NCBI GenBank assembly: GCA_036444215.1
Contig: JAZGAA010000006.1
Location: 1-59,942 of the forward strand
Direction: 5' to 3'
Origin: CAJVXI01 sp036444215
Lineage (GTDB): Bacteria; Patescibacteriota; Minisyncoccia; UBA6257; UBA9933
Length of the DNA: 59,942 bases
In this document: in pieces, positions 17,316 through 25,821 of the stretch
Layout of the letters: every line of letters starts with the position of its first letter
Numbering within the stretch: the stretch's first letter is position 1
The notes under the pieces: model-generated
Told to the model about the DNA's origin: nothing
The model's database searches: none
Seen by the model: only the letters and a program-made list of their open reading frames with translations
Program-made: the position numbers and the translations under genes

Positions 17316-17387
17316 GGCCTGGTAGCCAAGTAGTAAGGCATCTCTCTGCAAAAGAGATATACGCGAGTGCAATTCTCGCCCAGGCCT
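17316..17387 (+). tRNA. tRNA-Cys (GCA)
   Basis: Acceptor GGCCTGG/CCAGGCC, discriminator T. Anticodon loop CTGCAAA gives GCA. T-stem GCGAG/CTCGC encloses TGCAATT, so position 55 is G instead of the near-universal U. CCA not encoded. Confidence 0.92.
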
Positions 17388-17403
17388 CGGTTTTGTATTA
17401 TTT

Positions 17404-17489
17404 GCCCGGGTGGCGGAATTGGCAGACGCGCTGGGCTTAAGCCCCAGTGAGAGTAAAATCTCGTGTGGGTTCGACCCCCTCCCCGGGCA
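17404..17489 (+). tRNA. tRNA-Leu (TAA)
   Basis: 86 nt, class II. Acceptor GCCCGGG/CCCGGGC, discriminator A; anticodon stem CTGGG/CCCAG with loop CTTAAGC gives TAA. T-loop TTCGACC with one mismatch in the T-stem. CCA not encoded. Confidence 0.93.
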
Positions 17490-17495
17490 CTAACA

Positions 17496-17535
17496 AAATA
17501 AACGGCTCACATACGTCTGAGCCGTTTATTTTATT
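17496..17535 (+). terminator. Strong terminator after infB-rbfA-tRNA-Cys-tRNA-Leu
   Basis: AAATAAACGGCTCA pairs with TGAGCCGTTTATTT over an 8-nt loop, then T-rich. Confidence 0.85.
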
Positions 17536-17556
17536 GATTTTAGCATTATCAAAAGT

Positions 17557-17562
17557 TATACT
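17557..17562 (+). promoter_or_regulatory. -10 box, leaderless start
   Basis: TATACT ends 8 nt before the ATG at 17571; no Shine-Dalgarno. Confidence 0.4.
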
Positions 17563-17570
17563 GAAAGCAA

Positions 17571-18074
17571 ATGGATAAAGAAAAAACTAAAGAAATCTCC
17601 TCGGTCATCTCGTGGCGCGCTCCGGAGTTTGAGTATCATCACAAAGACGCTTCCTGGTATTGGCTAAGTATAATAGCGGCAATTATTTTAGTGGCTTTAG
17701 CTCTTTGGCAGAAGAATTTTTTGTTCGTGATTTTTGTAGTAATTGCCGAAATGGTTGTTATTTCTTTAGTCGGAAGATTCCCGCCAATCTGGGAATTTAA
17801 AATCAGTGAAAAAGGCGTTGAAATCGGCCGACCCAACAAAAAGGAAAAGAAATTTTATCCATACAGAGAATTGGAAAGTTTTGATATCCACCCGGCTGGC
17901 GAAGAATACAAAGAACTGGTCTTAAAATCTCAATCCCGGCTTAAACCGTTTTTTAAAATCAATATTCATTCCAAAGACGAGGAAAAGATTAAAAAATTTT
18001 TTTTGAAGTTTTTACCACAGAAGGAAATTCACAGTTCGGCAGTTGATTCGGTATCTAAATTAATAAGGTTTTAA
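17571..18074 (+). CDS. Two-segment membrane protein with cytoplasmic PH-like domain, unknown function
   Basis: 167 residues. SWRAPEFEYHHKDASWYWLSII leads into two adjacent membrane helices (about 30-70), followed by a soluble beta-rich domain (WEFKISEKGVEIG, KKFYPYRELESFDI). The WxAPEFEYHxK...W opening is a pattern I associate with small membrane proteins common in Patescibacteria (DUF5673-like). No enzyme motif. Stands alone between a terminator and tRNA-Arg. Confidence 0.7.
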   Translation: MDKEKTKEISSVISWRAPEFEYHHKDASWYWLSIIAAIILVALALWQKNFLFVIFVVIAEMVVISLVGRFPPIWEFKISEKGVEIGRPNKKEKKFYPYRELESFDIHPAGEEYKELVLKSQSRLKPFFKINIHSKDEEKIKKFFLKFLPQKEIHSSAVDSVSKLIRF

Positions 18075-18080
18075 TAAACT

Positions 18081-18152
18081 GCCCTTGTCGTTCAACGGAT
18101 AGGACACAAGCTTGCGGAGCTTGAGATCGAGGTTCGATTCCTCGTAAGGGCA
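18081..18152 (+). tRNA. tRNA-Arg (GCG)
   Basis: Acceptor GCCCTTG/TAAGGGC with a G-T end pair, discriminator A; anticodon stem CAAGC/GCTTG with loop TTGCGGA gives GCG. T-loop TTCGATT. CCA not encoded. Reads CGC/CGU without needing A34 deamination. Confidence 0.9.
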
Positions 18153-18160
18153 CAATAATT

Positions 18161-18955
18161 ATGCTAATTGATACTCATTGTCATCTTGATTTTAAGGATT
18201 TTGATGAAGACAGAGATGATGTAATTAAGCGTGCCTACGACGCCGGAGTTCAAAAAATAATCAACGTTGGCTGCGATTTAGAACGGTCAAAAAGTTCAGT
18301 TGCTTTGGCGGATAAATATAATTATATTTACGCGTCCGTCGGCTTGCATCCACAAGAAGCAAATAATACTGACGAAAAAATCTTCAGCGAAATAGAAGAA
18401 TTAGCTAAACATCCCAAAACAGTGGCAATCGGAGAGTGTGGATTGGAATACAGCGGTCCAGCTAGCCATAATTTAAATAAAGAAAAACAAAAAGAAGTTT
18501 TTTTACGTCATTTGGAATTAAGCCAACAAATCCAAAAACCCGTTATTATTCACTGCCGTTCGGCTTATGAGGATTTGATTGAAATCCTAAAAACAAATAG
18601 CAGTTGTGGAGTTGTTCATTTCTTTAGCGGTAAGTTAGCTCAAGTAAAACAACTTTTAGATTTAAGATTCTTAATATCTTTCACCGGCGTAATTACATTT
18701 AGCCGTGATTATGACAGGGTTATTCAATCTATTCCTTTAGACAGAATTTTGATTGAAACTGACGCGCCTTTTGTTGCGCCTGTTCCGTATCGTGGCACCC
18801 CACTGGAAAGCCCTCGGCTTCCAACGGGACAAGCAAGAAACGAACCAGCTTATGTAATTGAAATAGCCAAAAAAATCGCTGAAATCAAGAATATATCTTT
18901 TGAAAAAATAGCTGAACAAACCGCTAAAAACGCCATTAAACTTTTCTCAATATAG
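18161..18955 (+). CDS. tatD: TatD-family metal-dependent hydrolase (DNase)
   Basis: 264 residues, normal length plus one insert. TIM-barrel metallohydrolase: DTHCHLDFKDFDEDRD, GECGLEY, IIHCR, VVHFFSG and ETDAPFVAPVPYRG supply the metal ligands. Family members have 3'-5' exonuclease activity on DNA or RNA. Between PVPYRG and NEPAYV, normally almost contiguous, there are about 13 extra residues (TPLESPRLPTGQA) encoded by repeat DNA at 18797-18835. It starts 8 nt after the tRNA-Arg gene. Confidence 0.93.
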   Translation: MLIDTHCHLDFKDFDEDRDDVIKRAYDAGVQKIINVGCDLERSKSSVALADKYNYIYASVGLHPQEANNTDEKIFSEIEELAKHPKTVAIGECGLEYSGPASHNLNKEKQKEVFLRHLELSQQIQKPVIIHCRSAYEDLIEILKTNSSCGVVHFFSGKLAQVKQLLDLRFLISFTGVITFSRDYDRVIQSIPLDRILIETDAPFVAPVPYRGTPLESPRLPTGQARNEPAYVIEIAKKIAEIKNISFEKIAEQTAKNAIKLFSI

Positions 18956-18958
18956 TTG

Positions 18959-18964
18959 TATAAT
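18959..18964 (+). promoter_or_regulatory. -10 box, leaderless start
   Basis: TATAAT just after the tatD stop and 7 nt before the ATG at 18972; no Shine-Dalgarno. Confidence 0.5.
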
Positions 18965-18971
18965 TATATTA

Positions 18972-19313
18972 ATGGCTACTGCTTTTATTTATTTATTCAA
19001 CCGTTTTGTTTATCGAATTACCGAGTTTTTTCGGCACTGGTATATTAAAAGCTTTTTTATTTATAGCCATTTTGTTGTTTCTCAATTAGAAAAACTTGAC
19101 CGAATTCTCGCCTTTAAGATTACTTTACGGTATCTTTTCAGGCCCCTTTATCAGGACTACAGCTTTCTCGGCTATGTTTTGGGTTTTATTTTCAGGGTCG
19201 CTAGATTAATTTTTGGCGGAATTATTTACGCTGTTGTTTTTGTGATAGCAGTGGCTATCTATTTAATATGGCTATTAGTTCCGGTTTATGTTGTTTATAA
19301 AATAGTTATATAA
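18972..19313 (+). CDS. Small membrane protein, unknown function
   Basis: 113 residues. An amphipathic N-terminus rich in Phe/Tyr, a basic middle (LEKLDRILAFKITLRYLFRPLYQDYS), then a long hydrophobic C-terminal region (about 65-113) with two closely packed membrane helices. No family recognised, but its position just before the membrane-anchored Clp-like ATPase suggests the two could work together. Confidence 0.65.
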   Translation: MATAFIYLFNRFVYRITEFFRHWYIKSFFIYSHFVVSQLEKLDRILAFKITLRYLFRPLYQDYSFLGYVLGFIFRVARLIFGGIIYAVVFVIAVAIYLIWLLVPVYVVYKIVI

Positions 19314-19365
19314 AGCAATCAGGAACTAGTAAAGTTACTATTTACTGATTACTATTTACTAATAA

Positions 19366-21927
19366 ATGGATTACAATTTTTATTTTAAAGAACCAAGATT
19401 AGAAATGGCAGCTCCCACCCGTTTTTTAGTGCGTCTGATTTCTTACTGTTTTTATGCGATTTTGGCAGCAGCAGCAGCAACTTTTTTACTGTCCGATATT
19501 AAATTGCTTTTTTGGCTGGGTATTTTATTGTTTTTGTTTTTAATTGACCGGTTAATTCATTTTAGTCAGGCCGAAAGGTCATTGGTTGGTTTGTTGCGTC
19601 GTTTGCCGCGGCCCTCGCGCCGGGATTTGGGAAAAGCAAAAAAGGCGCCGCAATCAACCCATATTAACATAGCCGGTTATTTAACGCCAAGCAGTTTAAG
19701 TATTTTAGAAAGAGCTTTTAGTAAAAGTTTAATACTTGACGGCGATTTTCATCTTTATTTACTAAGGTTTTTATTTGAGCGCAAGGAAATTCAGGAAGGG
19801 CTTTTGCGAATGGATATTTCATTAAAAGAATTTAAACAAAGAATTGAAGAGCAGATAAATAAATCTTCGGGCACGGTTGTTAAAAATAAATCAGAAACGC
19901 TTGGAATGGTTGAATCTTTAGTAAGGAAATCTTTTGAACTCGCTTTAGCCAATAAAAGTCGTTTTATTGAACCGCCGGAGATATTTTCGGCCTTAGCTCT
20001 TGTTAATGACGAGAAAATCAACCGACTTTTTAATTTATTTTCTATTAACCCGGGCGATTTGGAAAAGGCCTTAATTTTTAGCCGTTTTCAGAGGCGTTTT
20101 GCCGGATTAAGACGTCTGCCAATAACTTTGGGCGGGTTTATTGCCAAGCCTTACAGTCGAGTCAGACATCGGGTAATGAATCGGGCTTGGACAGCCAGGC
20201 CTACACCGCTCCTTGATGATTTTAGTATTGATTTTACTGATTTAGCCAGAAGAGAAAAAATTGGTTTTTTAATTGGCCATCAGCAGGGATATGACCGTTT
20301 GGTTAATATTCTGGCGCGGTTGACCAAACCCAACGCTTTATTAATCGGAGAGCCGGGCAGCGGAAAAGAAACTATAGTAACTCACTTGGCTTTTAATTTA
20401 ATCAAAGATGAAGTGCCGGACAGGCTTTTTGACAAGAGATTAGTGGCTTTGCGTATAGGCGATTTAGTTTCCGGCGCTTCTCCTGAAGAGGTGTCAAAAC
20501 GGCTTAATAGGATGGTTGAAGAAATTACGGCCGCCGGCAATATAATTCTTTATATTCCAGACATTCATAATTTAGTAAAAACTTCCGGTGAGGGATATTT
20601 AAGCGCGGCTGATATTTTGATGCCGATAATCAGAAACGATATTTTTCCTGTTATCGGCGATACTTTTCCCAGGGAACATAAACAACTTATTGAAACCCAA
20701 AGCGACTTTGCCCACGCTTTTGAACTTATTAGAGTTGAAGAGGTTAGCGAAGATGAAGCTATCAGAATTCTTACTTACAGCAGCATTATTTTAGAGAAAC
20801 AATATAAACTTATTGTCAGTTTTGGAGCTGTCAAACAATCGGTAATTTTGGCTCATAAATATTTCCGTCATAAACTTTTACCTTCCAGCGCCGAAGATTT
20901 ACTTAAAGAGGCCCTGGCCGACGCCAACCAGAAAAAGGAGAAAGTTTTAAGCGCCGATATGGTCATAACAATTGCCGAACGCAAGACAAATATTCCTATT
21001 CATCGGGCTGGCAAAGAAGAAGCGGAGAAGTTGTTGAATCTTGAAGAAATTATTCACCAGCGATTAATTAACCAGAACGAAGCGGTTAAAGCAGTTTCCC
21101 GGGCACTCAGAGAATATCGCAGCGGCTTAAGCCGAAAAGGCGGACCGATTTCCACTTTTTTATTTGTCGGTCCGACCGGTGTTGGTAAAACCGAATTATC
21201 AAAAATTTTATCCAGTATTCAGTTTGGCTCAGAAGATTTAATGGTCAGGTTTGATATGTCAGAGTATCAGACCAAGCAGAGTATTTTTAGGTTTATCGGT
21301 TCAGCGGACGGGAAAATCGCCGGTACTTTAACCGAAGCCATTATCCAGAAACCATACAGTTTGATTTTATTGGATGAATTTGAAAAAGCCCACCCGAACA
21401 TTTTGAATTTATTCTTGCAGGTTTTTGATGACGGCCGGTTAACTGACAGCTTGGGTAGAACCGTTGATTTTCAGAATACGATTATTATCGCCACTTCCAA
21501 TGCTCATTCTGATTTTATTAAGACGCAAATTGAAGCTGGCGAAAATATTGAGGAAATTGCCAAAGAATTAAAGAAAAAATTAACCGATTATTTCCGTCCG
21601 GAACTGCTCAACCGTTTTTCTTCGGTAATTGTTTTTAAAAATCTTTCTAGGGATGATATTAAGGCAATTGCCCAGCTTAAGCTTAAGGGCTTGGCAAGAA
21701 CCGTTGAAGAAACTCAGGGAATTAGTTTGGTTTTTGATGTGGCAGCAGTTAATAGAATCGCAGAGCTTGGCTATGACCCGGTTTTCGGAGCCAGGCCCTT
21801 GCGAGGCGTTATTTCTGATAAATTGCGCAGTGTTTTAGCGGAAAAAATATTAAAAGGAGAGATAACAAAGGGTAGTACTATTAAGATAGCATTCGAGGAT
21901 AGCGAGATAAAATTTATTATCGCATGA
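19366..21927 (+). CDS. Membrane-anchored Clp-type double AAA+ ATPase (ClpC/ClpB-like)
   Basis: 853 residues. Two membrane helices at about 20-70 replace the usual cytosolic start; a Clp-N-like helical domain follows (FSKSLILDGDFHLYLLRF... ALANKSRFIEPPEIFSAL). D1 has GEPGSGKET (about 326-334), where the Walker A Ser/Thr is Glu, and the Walker B reads YIPDIHNL instead of IDEIH, so D1 is probably not a normal ATPase. D2 is intact: VGPTGVGKTELSK (about 600), LLDEFEKAHPN, ATSNA and the C-terminal FGARPLRG. Likely a membrane-bound unfoldase; no ClpP loop was looked for beyond reading, and no protease gene is nearby. Overlaps polX by 4 bp. Confidence 0.85.
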   Translation: MDYNFYFKEPRLEMAAPTRFLVRLISYCFYAILAAAAATFLLSDIKLLFWLGILLFLFLIDRLIHFSQAERSLVGLLRRLPRPSRRDLGKAKKAPQSTHINIAGYLTPSSLSILERAFSKSLILDGDFHLYLLRFLFERKEIQEGLLRMDISLKEFKQRIEEQINKSSGTVVKNKSETLGMVESLVRKSFELALANKSRFIEPPEIFSALALVNDEKINRLFNLFSINPGDLEKALIFSRFQRRFAGLRRLPITLGGFIAKPYSRVRHRVMNRAWTARPTPLLDDFSIDFTDLARREKIGFLIGHQQGYDRLVNILARLTKPNALLIGEPGSGKETIVTHLAFNLIKDEVPDRLFDKRLVALRIGDLVSGASPEEVSKRLNRMVEEITAAGNIILYIPDIHNLVKTSGEGYLSAADILMPIIRNDIFPVIGDTFPREHKQLIETQSDFAHAFELIRVEEVSEDEAIRILTYSSIILEKQYKLIVSFGAVKQSVILAHKYFRHKLLPSSAEDLLKEALADANQKKEKVLSADMVITIAERKTNIPIHRAGKEEAEKLLNLEEIIHQRLINQNEAVKAVSRALREYRSGLSRKGGPISTFLFVGPTGVGKTELSKILSSIQFGSEDLMVRFDMSEYQTKQSIFRFIGSADGKIAGTLTEAIIQKPYSLILLDEFEKAHPNILNLFLQVFDDGRLTDSLGRTVDFQNTIIIATSNAHSDFIKTQIEAGENIEEIAKELKKKLTDYFRPELLNRFSSVIVFKNLSRDDIKAIAQLKLKGLARTVEETQGISLVFDVAAVNRIAELGYDPVFGARPLRGVISDKLRSVLAEKILKGEITKGSTIKIAFEDSEIKFIIA

Positions 21928-23660
21928 TTAATCAGGAAATCGCTAAAATTTTTTATGAAATTGCCCAATATTTGGAAATGGATGAAGTTGCTTTTAAGCC
22001 GCAGGCGTATGAAAAAGCAGCGCTGAATTTGGAAACTCTATCAGATGATGTTGAAGAAATTTATAAAAAAGGCGGTGTTGCAGCGTTGGAAAAAATTTCC
22101 GGTATAGGCAAGGCATTAGCAAAAAAAATCGTTGAGTATATAAAAACAGGGAAAATCAAAACACTCAAAAAACTCAAAAAGAAAACACCTGTAAATATTG
22201 AAGAATTAACAGCAGTTGAAGGATTAGGGGTTAAAAGAATCAAAATTTTATATAAAAAACTTGGAATAAAAAATTTAAAGGACTTAGAAAAAGCGGCAAA
22301 TAAAAATAAAATTTCTCCTTTAGCCGGTTTTGGCGAGAAAACAGAAAATAATATTTTAGATGGCATAAAATTTTTAAAAAGAAACAAAGGAAGATTTCTT
22401 TTGGGCGAAATTTTGCCTAACGTTTACAAGATTATTAATGAATTAAAAAAAGTAAAAGAAGTTAAAAAAATCTCTGAAGCCGGTTCAGTGAGGCGCAGAA
22501 AAGAAACTATTGGCGATGTTGATATTTTAATTGCCAGTCATAAACCTAAAAAAGTAATTAATTATTTTGTGTCTATGCCAGGCGTTGTTAGGGTTTGGAG
22601 TAAAGGGCCAACTAAGGCGTCTGTGCGTTTGAAAAAAGGATTTGACGCTGATTTAAGGGTTTTACCCGAGAAACAATTCGGTTCAGCTTTGCAATATTTT
22701 ACCGGCTCAAAAGAGCATAATATTGTTTTGAGAAAAATCGCCATTAATAAAGGTTTTAAACTTAATGAATATGGTTTGTTTAAAGGAAAAAAAATGATTG
22801 CTGGAAAAACCGAAGAAGAAATTTATAAAAAATTAGGAATGTCTTATATAGAGCCGGAATTACGCGAAAATCAAGGCGAAATTGAACTTGCCCTGAGTTC
22901 GCCGAAGGGGTTGCCAAAACTAATTAAACTAAATAATATTAAAGGCGACTTTCATTGTCATTCGCACTGGGGCGCTGGCAAAGGTAAACAAGGAATTGAA
23001 AATTTAGTTAAAACAGCTTTTGAGATTGGCTATAAATATATTGGTATAGCTGACCACACCAAGTTTTTGGCAATTGAACACGGTTTAAACGAAAAACAAT
23101 TAGCCCAACAGAGGAAATATATTAATAAATTAAATTCTAGATTCCAGATTCTAAATTCTAGATTCTCTATATTACAAGGTTGTGAGGCCAATATAATGGC
23201 GGACGGCTCAATAGACATAAAAGACGAAGTATTGGCTAAATTAGATTTTGTTATTGCCGGAGTTCATTCTCAGCTTAAAATGCCTAAAGAAAAAATGACT
23301 GAAAGAATTATTAAGGCAATGAGAAATCCTAATGTTGATATAATTTCTCATCTTACAGGAAGGGTTATTCAGCATCGTGATGAATGCGAAATTGATTTTG
23401 ATAAAATATTAAAAGTCGCCAAAGAAACAGGCACGATTTTAGAAATTAACGCTTATCCTGTGCGTCTTGATTTAAAAGACATAAATATCAGAAAAGCCAA
23501 AGAAATGGGCGTAAAGATGATTATTAACACGGACGCTCATCAGTCAGAACAGATGTATTTTATGGATTACGGAGTCAGTCAAGCCCGCCGCGGCTGGGCA
23601 GAGAAAAAGGATATTGTTAATTGTTTGCCAGTGGAAAAATTATTAAAAATGTTAAAATAG
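21924..23660 (+). CDS. polX: DNA polymerase X with PHP exonuclease domain
   Basis: 578 residues, standard for bacterial PolX. N-terminal helix-hairpin-helix repeats (EKISGIGKALAKKI; VEGLGVKRIKIL), nucleotidyltransferase GSVRRRKETIGDVDILIA (about 190-203), Asp of KKGFDADLRVLP, and a C-terminal PHP domain starting GDFHCHSHWGAGKG (about 342) with IGIADHTK, GCEAN and NTDAHQ. It fills short gaps in base-excision repair and has 3'-5' exonuclease and AP-site activity. A small in-frame repeat (INKLNSRFQILNSRFSI) sits in the PHP domain. Translationally coupled to the Clp-like gene. Confidence 0.96.
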   Translation: MINQEIAKIFYEIAQYLEMDEVAFKPQAYEKAALNLETLSDDVEEIYKKGGVAALEKISGIGKALAKKIVEYIKTGKIKTLKKLKKKTPVNIEELTAVEGLGVKRIKILYKKLGIKNLKDLEKAANKNKISPLAGFGEKTENNILDGIKFLKRNKGRFLLGEILPNVYKIINELKKVKEVKKISEAGSVRRRKETIGDVDILIASHKPKKVINYFVSMPGVVRVWSKGPTKASVRLKKGFDADLRVLPEKQFGSALQYFTGSKEHNIVLRKIAINKGFKLNEYGLFKGKKMIAGKTEEEIYKKLGMSYIEPELRENQGEIELALSSPKGLPKLIKLNNIKGDFHCHSHWGAGKGKQGIENLVKTAFEIGYKYIGIADHTKFLAIEHGLNEKQLAQQRKYINKLNSRFQILNSRFSILQGCEANIMADGSIDIKDEVLAKLDFVIAGVHSQLKMPKEKMTERIIKAMRNPNVDIISHLTGRVIQHRDECEIDFDKILKVAKETGTILEINAYPVRLDLKDINIRKAKEMGVKMIINTDAHQSEQMYFMDYGVSQARRGWAEKKDIVNCLPVEKLLKMLK

Positions 23661-23664
23661 ATTT

Positions 23665-24105
23665 ATGCGTGAGATTTCAGCTGGAATAATTATATACAGG
23701 AGGACTAACGAATGCCCTAAATTTTTACTCGTTTATCATGGCGGGGGATATTGGAATTTTCCCAAAGGTAAAATTGAGTCCGAGGAAAAAAGCTGGCAGA
23801 CAGCTGTTCGGGAAATAAGAGAAGAAGTTGGACTAAAATTAAAAGACCTTAAATTTAAGAAAAACTTTAAAGCGCACGAACGTTTTGTTTTTCAGCGCAA
23901 AGGAAAGAAAGTATTTAAGATAGTAATTTTTTACTTAGCTGAGACCCGCCAGGCGCAGATAAGACTTGATTATAAGCACAATGGTTATTGTTGGATTACT
24001 TATAAAGAAGCAATGAAGGTTTTGGGTAAATATAAAGACAGTCAAAAAGTTTTATCTCAAGCAAATGACTTTCTTCGCCAAAAAAGTATTAAAAGTAGTC
24101 GCTAA
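23665..24105 (+). CDS. NUDIX hydrolase
   Basis: 146 residues, one NUDIX fold. MREISAGIIIYRR, WNFPKGKIESEEKSW, REIREEVGL make a complete Nudix box (GX5EX7REUXEEXGU), giving Mg2+-dependent pyrophosphohydrolase activity. The PKGK...W pattern and overall look resemble bacterial Ap4A hydrolase/RppH-type members, but substrate cannot be settled. Starts 4 nt after polX, and its end overlaps the MGMT gene by 41 bp. Confidence 0.88.
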   Translation: MREISAGIIIYRRTNECPKFLLVYHGGGYWNFPKGKIESEEKSWQTAVREIREEVGLKLKDLKFKKNFKAHERFVFQRKGKKVFKIVIFYLAETRQAQIRLDYKHNGYCWITYKEAMKVLGKYKDSQKVLSQANDFLRQKSIKSSR

Positions 24106-24316
24106 AATTCCCCGAGGAAAAACTCTTAGTTATAAAGAGGTAGCTCGTCGTGCTGGTAGGCCTACGGCTTGGAGAGCGGTGGGGAATATTTTGAATAAAA
24201 ATCAAAATCCTAAAATCTCTTGCCACAGGGTAATTAAATCAAGCGGTGAAGTTGGAGGATACAATAAAGGAAATAAAGAAAAATTAAAACGCCTTCAGAA
24301 AGAAGGCGTTTTTTAG
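24065..24316 (+). CDS. MGMT/Ogt-type DNA alkyltransferase-like protein, minimal
   Basis: 83 residues containing only the DNA-binding and active-site domain: VAKIPRGKTLSYKEVARRAGRPTAWRAVGNILNKN and ISCHRVIKSSGEVGGY. The acceptor Cys is present, but the usual PCHR is SCHR. Missing the N-terminal domain, as in alkyltransferase-like proteins and compact bacterial forms; those with a real Cys can still repair O6-alkylguanine. It overlaps the NUDIX gene by 41 bp in another frame and shares its last codons with a terminator. Confidence 0.85.
   Translation: MTFFAKKVLKVVAKIPRGKTLSYKEVARRAGRPTAWRAVGNILNKNQNPKISCHRVIKSSGEVGGYNKGNKEKLKRLQKEGVF
24286..24315 (+). terminator. Terminator built into the end of the MGMT gene
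   Basis: AAAACGCCTT pairs with AAGGCGTTTT, loop of 7, followed by T's; the gene's last codons and stop form the hairpin. It lies between convergent transcripts. Confidence 0.8.
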
Positions 24317-24320
24317 GAAT

Positions 24321-24665
24321 TTACTTCACTTTTTCAACAATCTTTTCAAACACTTTTGGTTCATTTTTTGCCAAGTCAGCGAGAACTTTTCTATCAAGAA
24401 TAATGTTTTGTTTTTTTAGTCCGAAAATAAATTTACTATATGACAATCCTTTTTCTCTTACAGCGGCGTTTAACTGGGTTTGCCAAAGCCGACGAAAATT
24501 CCGCTTTTTTTCTTTCCGTCCTCGAAAAGCATGAGTCCAGGCATGAAGTAGGGCTTCTTTAGCTGCTCTTTCTTTTGATTTCCTGCCCCACTTATAACCT
24601 TTGGTATATTTTAATATTTTTTCACGCTTTTTATGCGCTATTTTTCCTCTTTTTACTCTACTCAT
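24321..24665 (-). CDS. rplT: 50S ribosomal protein bL20
   Basis: 114 residues, normal length. MSRVKRGKIAHKKREKILKYTKGYKWGRKS and RGRKEKKRNFRRLWQTQLNAA are diagnostic of bL20, needed for early 50S assembly. Starts in an ATGA overlap with the stop of rpmI, so the two are translationally coupled in the infC-rpmI-rplT operon. Confidence 0.97.
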   Translation of the reverse strand: MSRVKRGKIAHKKREKILKYTKGYKWGRKSKERAAKEALLHAWTHAFRGRKEKKRNFRRLWQTQLNAAVREKGLSYSKFIFGLKKQNIILDRKVLADLAKNEPKVFEKIVEKVK

Positions 24666-24832
24666 AGATATTTTTTAATAAGTTTTTTACTGGCATCAAG
24701 ACCGCGATTCCCCTTTTTTCGTTTGAGCTGGACACTTCTTTTTTTGGCGCGAAAATGGCACTGGCCCATTGTTCGCCTTATAATTTTTCCTGTTTTTGTG
24801 ATTTTGATTCGATTTGAAATACTTTTTTTCAT
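24662..24832 (-). CDS. rpmI: 50S ribosomal protein bL35
   Basis: 56 residues, in the expected place between infC and rplT. Basic protein reading KKSISNRIKITKTGKIIRR then AKKRSVQLKRKKG, matching the RFKVTGSGKIKR...KK pattern of bL35, though diverged (no HKGAAKR start, and QCHFRA in the middle). Start ATG at 24832; stop overlaps the rplT start. Short enough to be missed by length-limited gene finding. Confidence 0.88.
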   Translation of the reverse strand: MKKSISNRIKITKTGKIIRRTMGQCHFRAKKRSVQLKRKKGNRGLDASKKLIKKYL

Positions 24833-24856
24833 AATTCATTATTCTTGATTCATTAT

Positions 24857-25411
24857 TCATTTTTTAGCTATCTGCACTACCAACCCTCTGCCAATAAACT
24901 TCGGCTCCATAATAATTTTGTATTCAACTGTTATAATCTTTAAGAATTCATCCAGTTTTTGGCGAGCCCAGCTTCTATTATATTTTTCTCTGCCTCTTAA
25001 CCAGAGCATTATCTCAACTTTATGCCCTTCATCCAAGAATTTTTCCAATTTTTTTACTTTTGTTTGTAAATCATTCAGGGCGGCCCTTGCGCTGATGCGG
25101 ATTTGTTTTAATTCACCTACTTTTTGAGCTGTTTTCTGCTTTTTTAACTCTTTTTCTTTCTGGTATCTGAATTTATCAAAACTTATTATTTTGGCAACAG
25201 GCGGTTTGGCAGTCGGAGCGATTTCTATTAAGTCCAACCCTTTTTCTTGAGCCAATTTTAATGCCGCCTCTCGCGGCATTATATCCAGATTATTTCCGAT
25301 TTCATCAATAACTCTTAATTCTTGGGCAATTATTTGGTCATTAACACGATTCTTTGGTTTGCTGAATCGGTCGTTTTTCTTAAATCTGCCCCTAATTCGT
25401 TTTTTTATCAT
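24857..25411 (-). CDS. infC: Translation initiation factor IF-3
   Basis: 184 residues, full two-domain factor. N-domain with VIDEIGNNLDIMPREAALKLAQEKGLDLIEIAP and PPVAKIISFDKFRYQKEKE; C-domain with KQIRISARAALNDLQTKVKKLEKFLDEGHKVEIMLWLRGRE. IF-3 keeps 30S free of 50S and checks the initiator codon. The start here is ATG, not the AUU used for self-regulation in enterobacteria. Leads the infC-rpmI-rplT operon, just downstream of the tmRNA gene on the same strand. Confidence 0.97.
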   Translation of the reverse strand: MIKKRIRGRFKKNDRFSKPKNRVNDQIIAQELRVIDEIGNNLDIMPREAALKLAQEKGLDLIEIAPTAKPPVAKIISFDKFRYQKEKELKKQKTAQKVGELKQIRISARAALNDLQTKVKKLEKFLDEGHKVEIMLWLRGREKYNRSWARQKLDEFLKIITVEYKIIMEPKFIGRGLVVQIAKK

Positions 25412-25430
25412 TTATTGTTATTTAAGTTAG

Positions 25431-25775
25431 TGGAGATGGGGGTATTGAAACCCCGTCCAAAGATTGTCCAAAAAAATTTCTACAAGCTTAGCCTAATTAG
25501 AATTAAGAATTAAGAAGTATGAATTAAGCAAAACCCTCTTAATCCTTTGCCGAAAGTGTTCTCACTAAAATTGGCAATTTAAGCGAGTAAGCTCAAAATA
25601 TTACACCCAGTTCTTCAACTTGAGCAATTAAAGGTGGATGCTGCTTTAAGCAAAAGCTAAAGCAGGTGCTAATCTGTTTTTTGCAGATATAGTTTAACTC
25701 GGTGATTTGCGAGGTAACGAGTCATCCTCGGCTTGCAATTTTTTTAAAAGATCTCCGTCGAAGCCTTACATCCCC
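25431..25775 (-). ncRNA. ssrA: tmRNA
   Basis: 345 nt. 5' end GGGGATGTAAGGCTTCGACGG pairs through GGGGATG/CATCTCC with the 3' end; the T-arm is GGGGT TTCAATA CCCCC, and the 3' discriminator is A with CCA not encoded. The tag frame is 25684 down to 25646: resume codon GCA, peptide AKNRLAPALAFA then TAA. The tag ends ALAFA rather than the usual ALAA. Trans-translation rescues stalled ribosomes and marks the product for proteolysis. smpB, the obligate partner, lies 80 bp upstream on the same strand. A low-complexity AATTAAGAATTAAG tract lies near the 3' part. Confidence 0.93.
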
Positions 25776-25821
25776 GCGAATTTTTCCTACGAGTAAAGCG
25801 AGTAGTTGAAAAATTCAGCGC

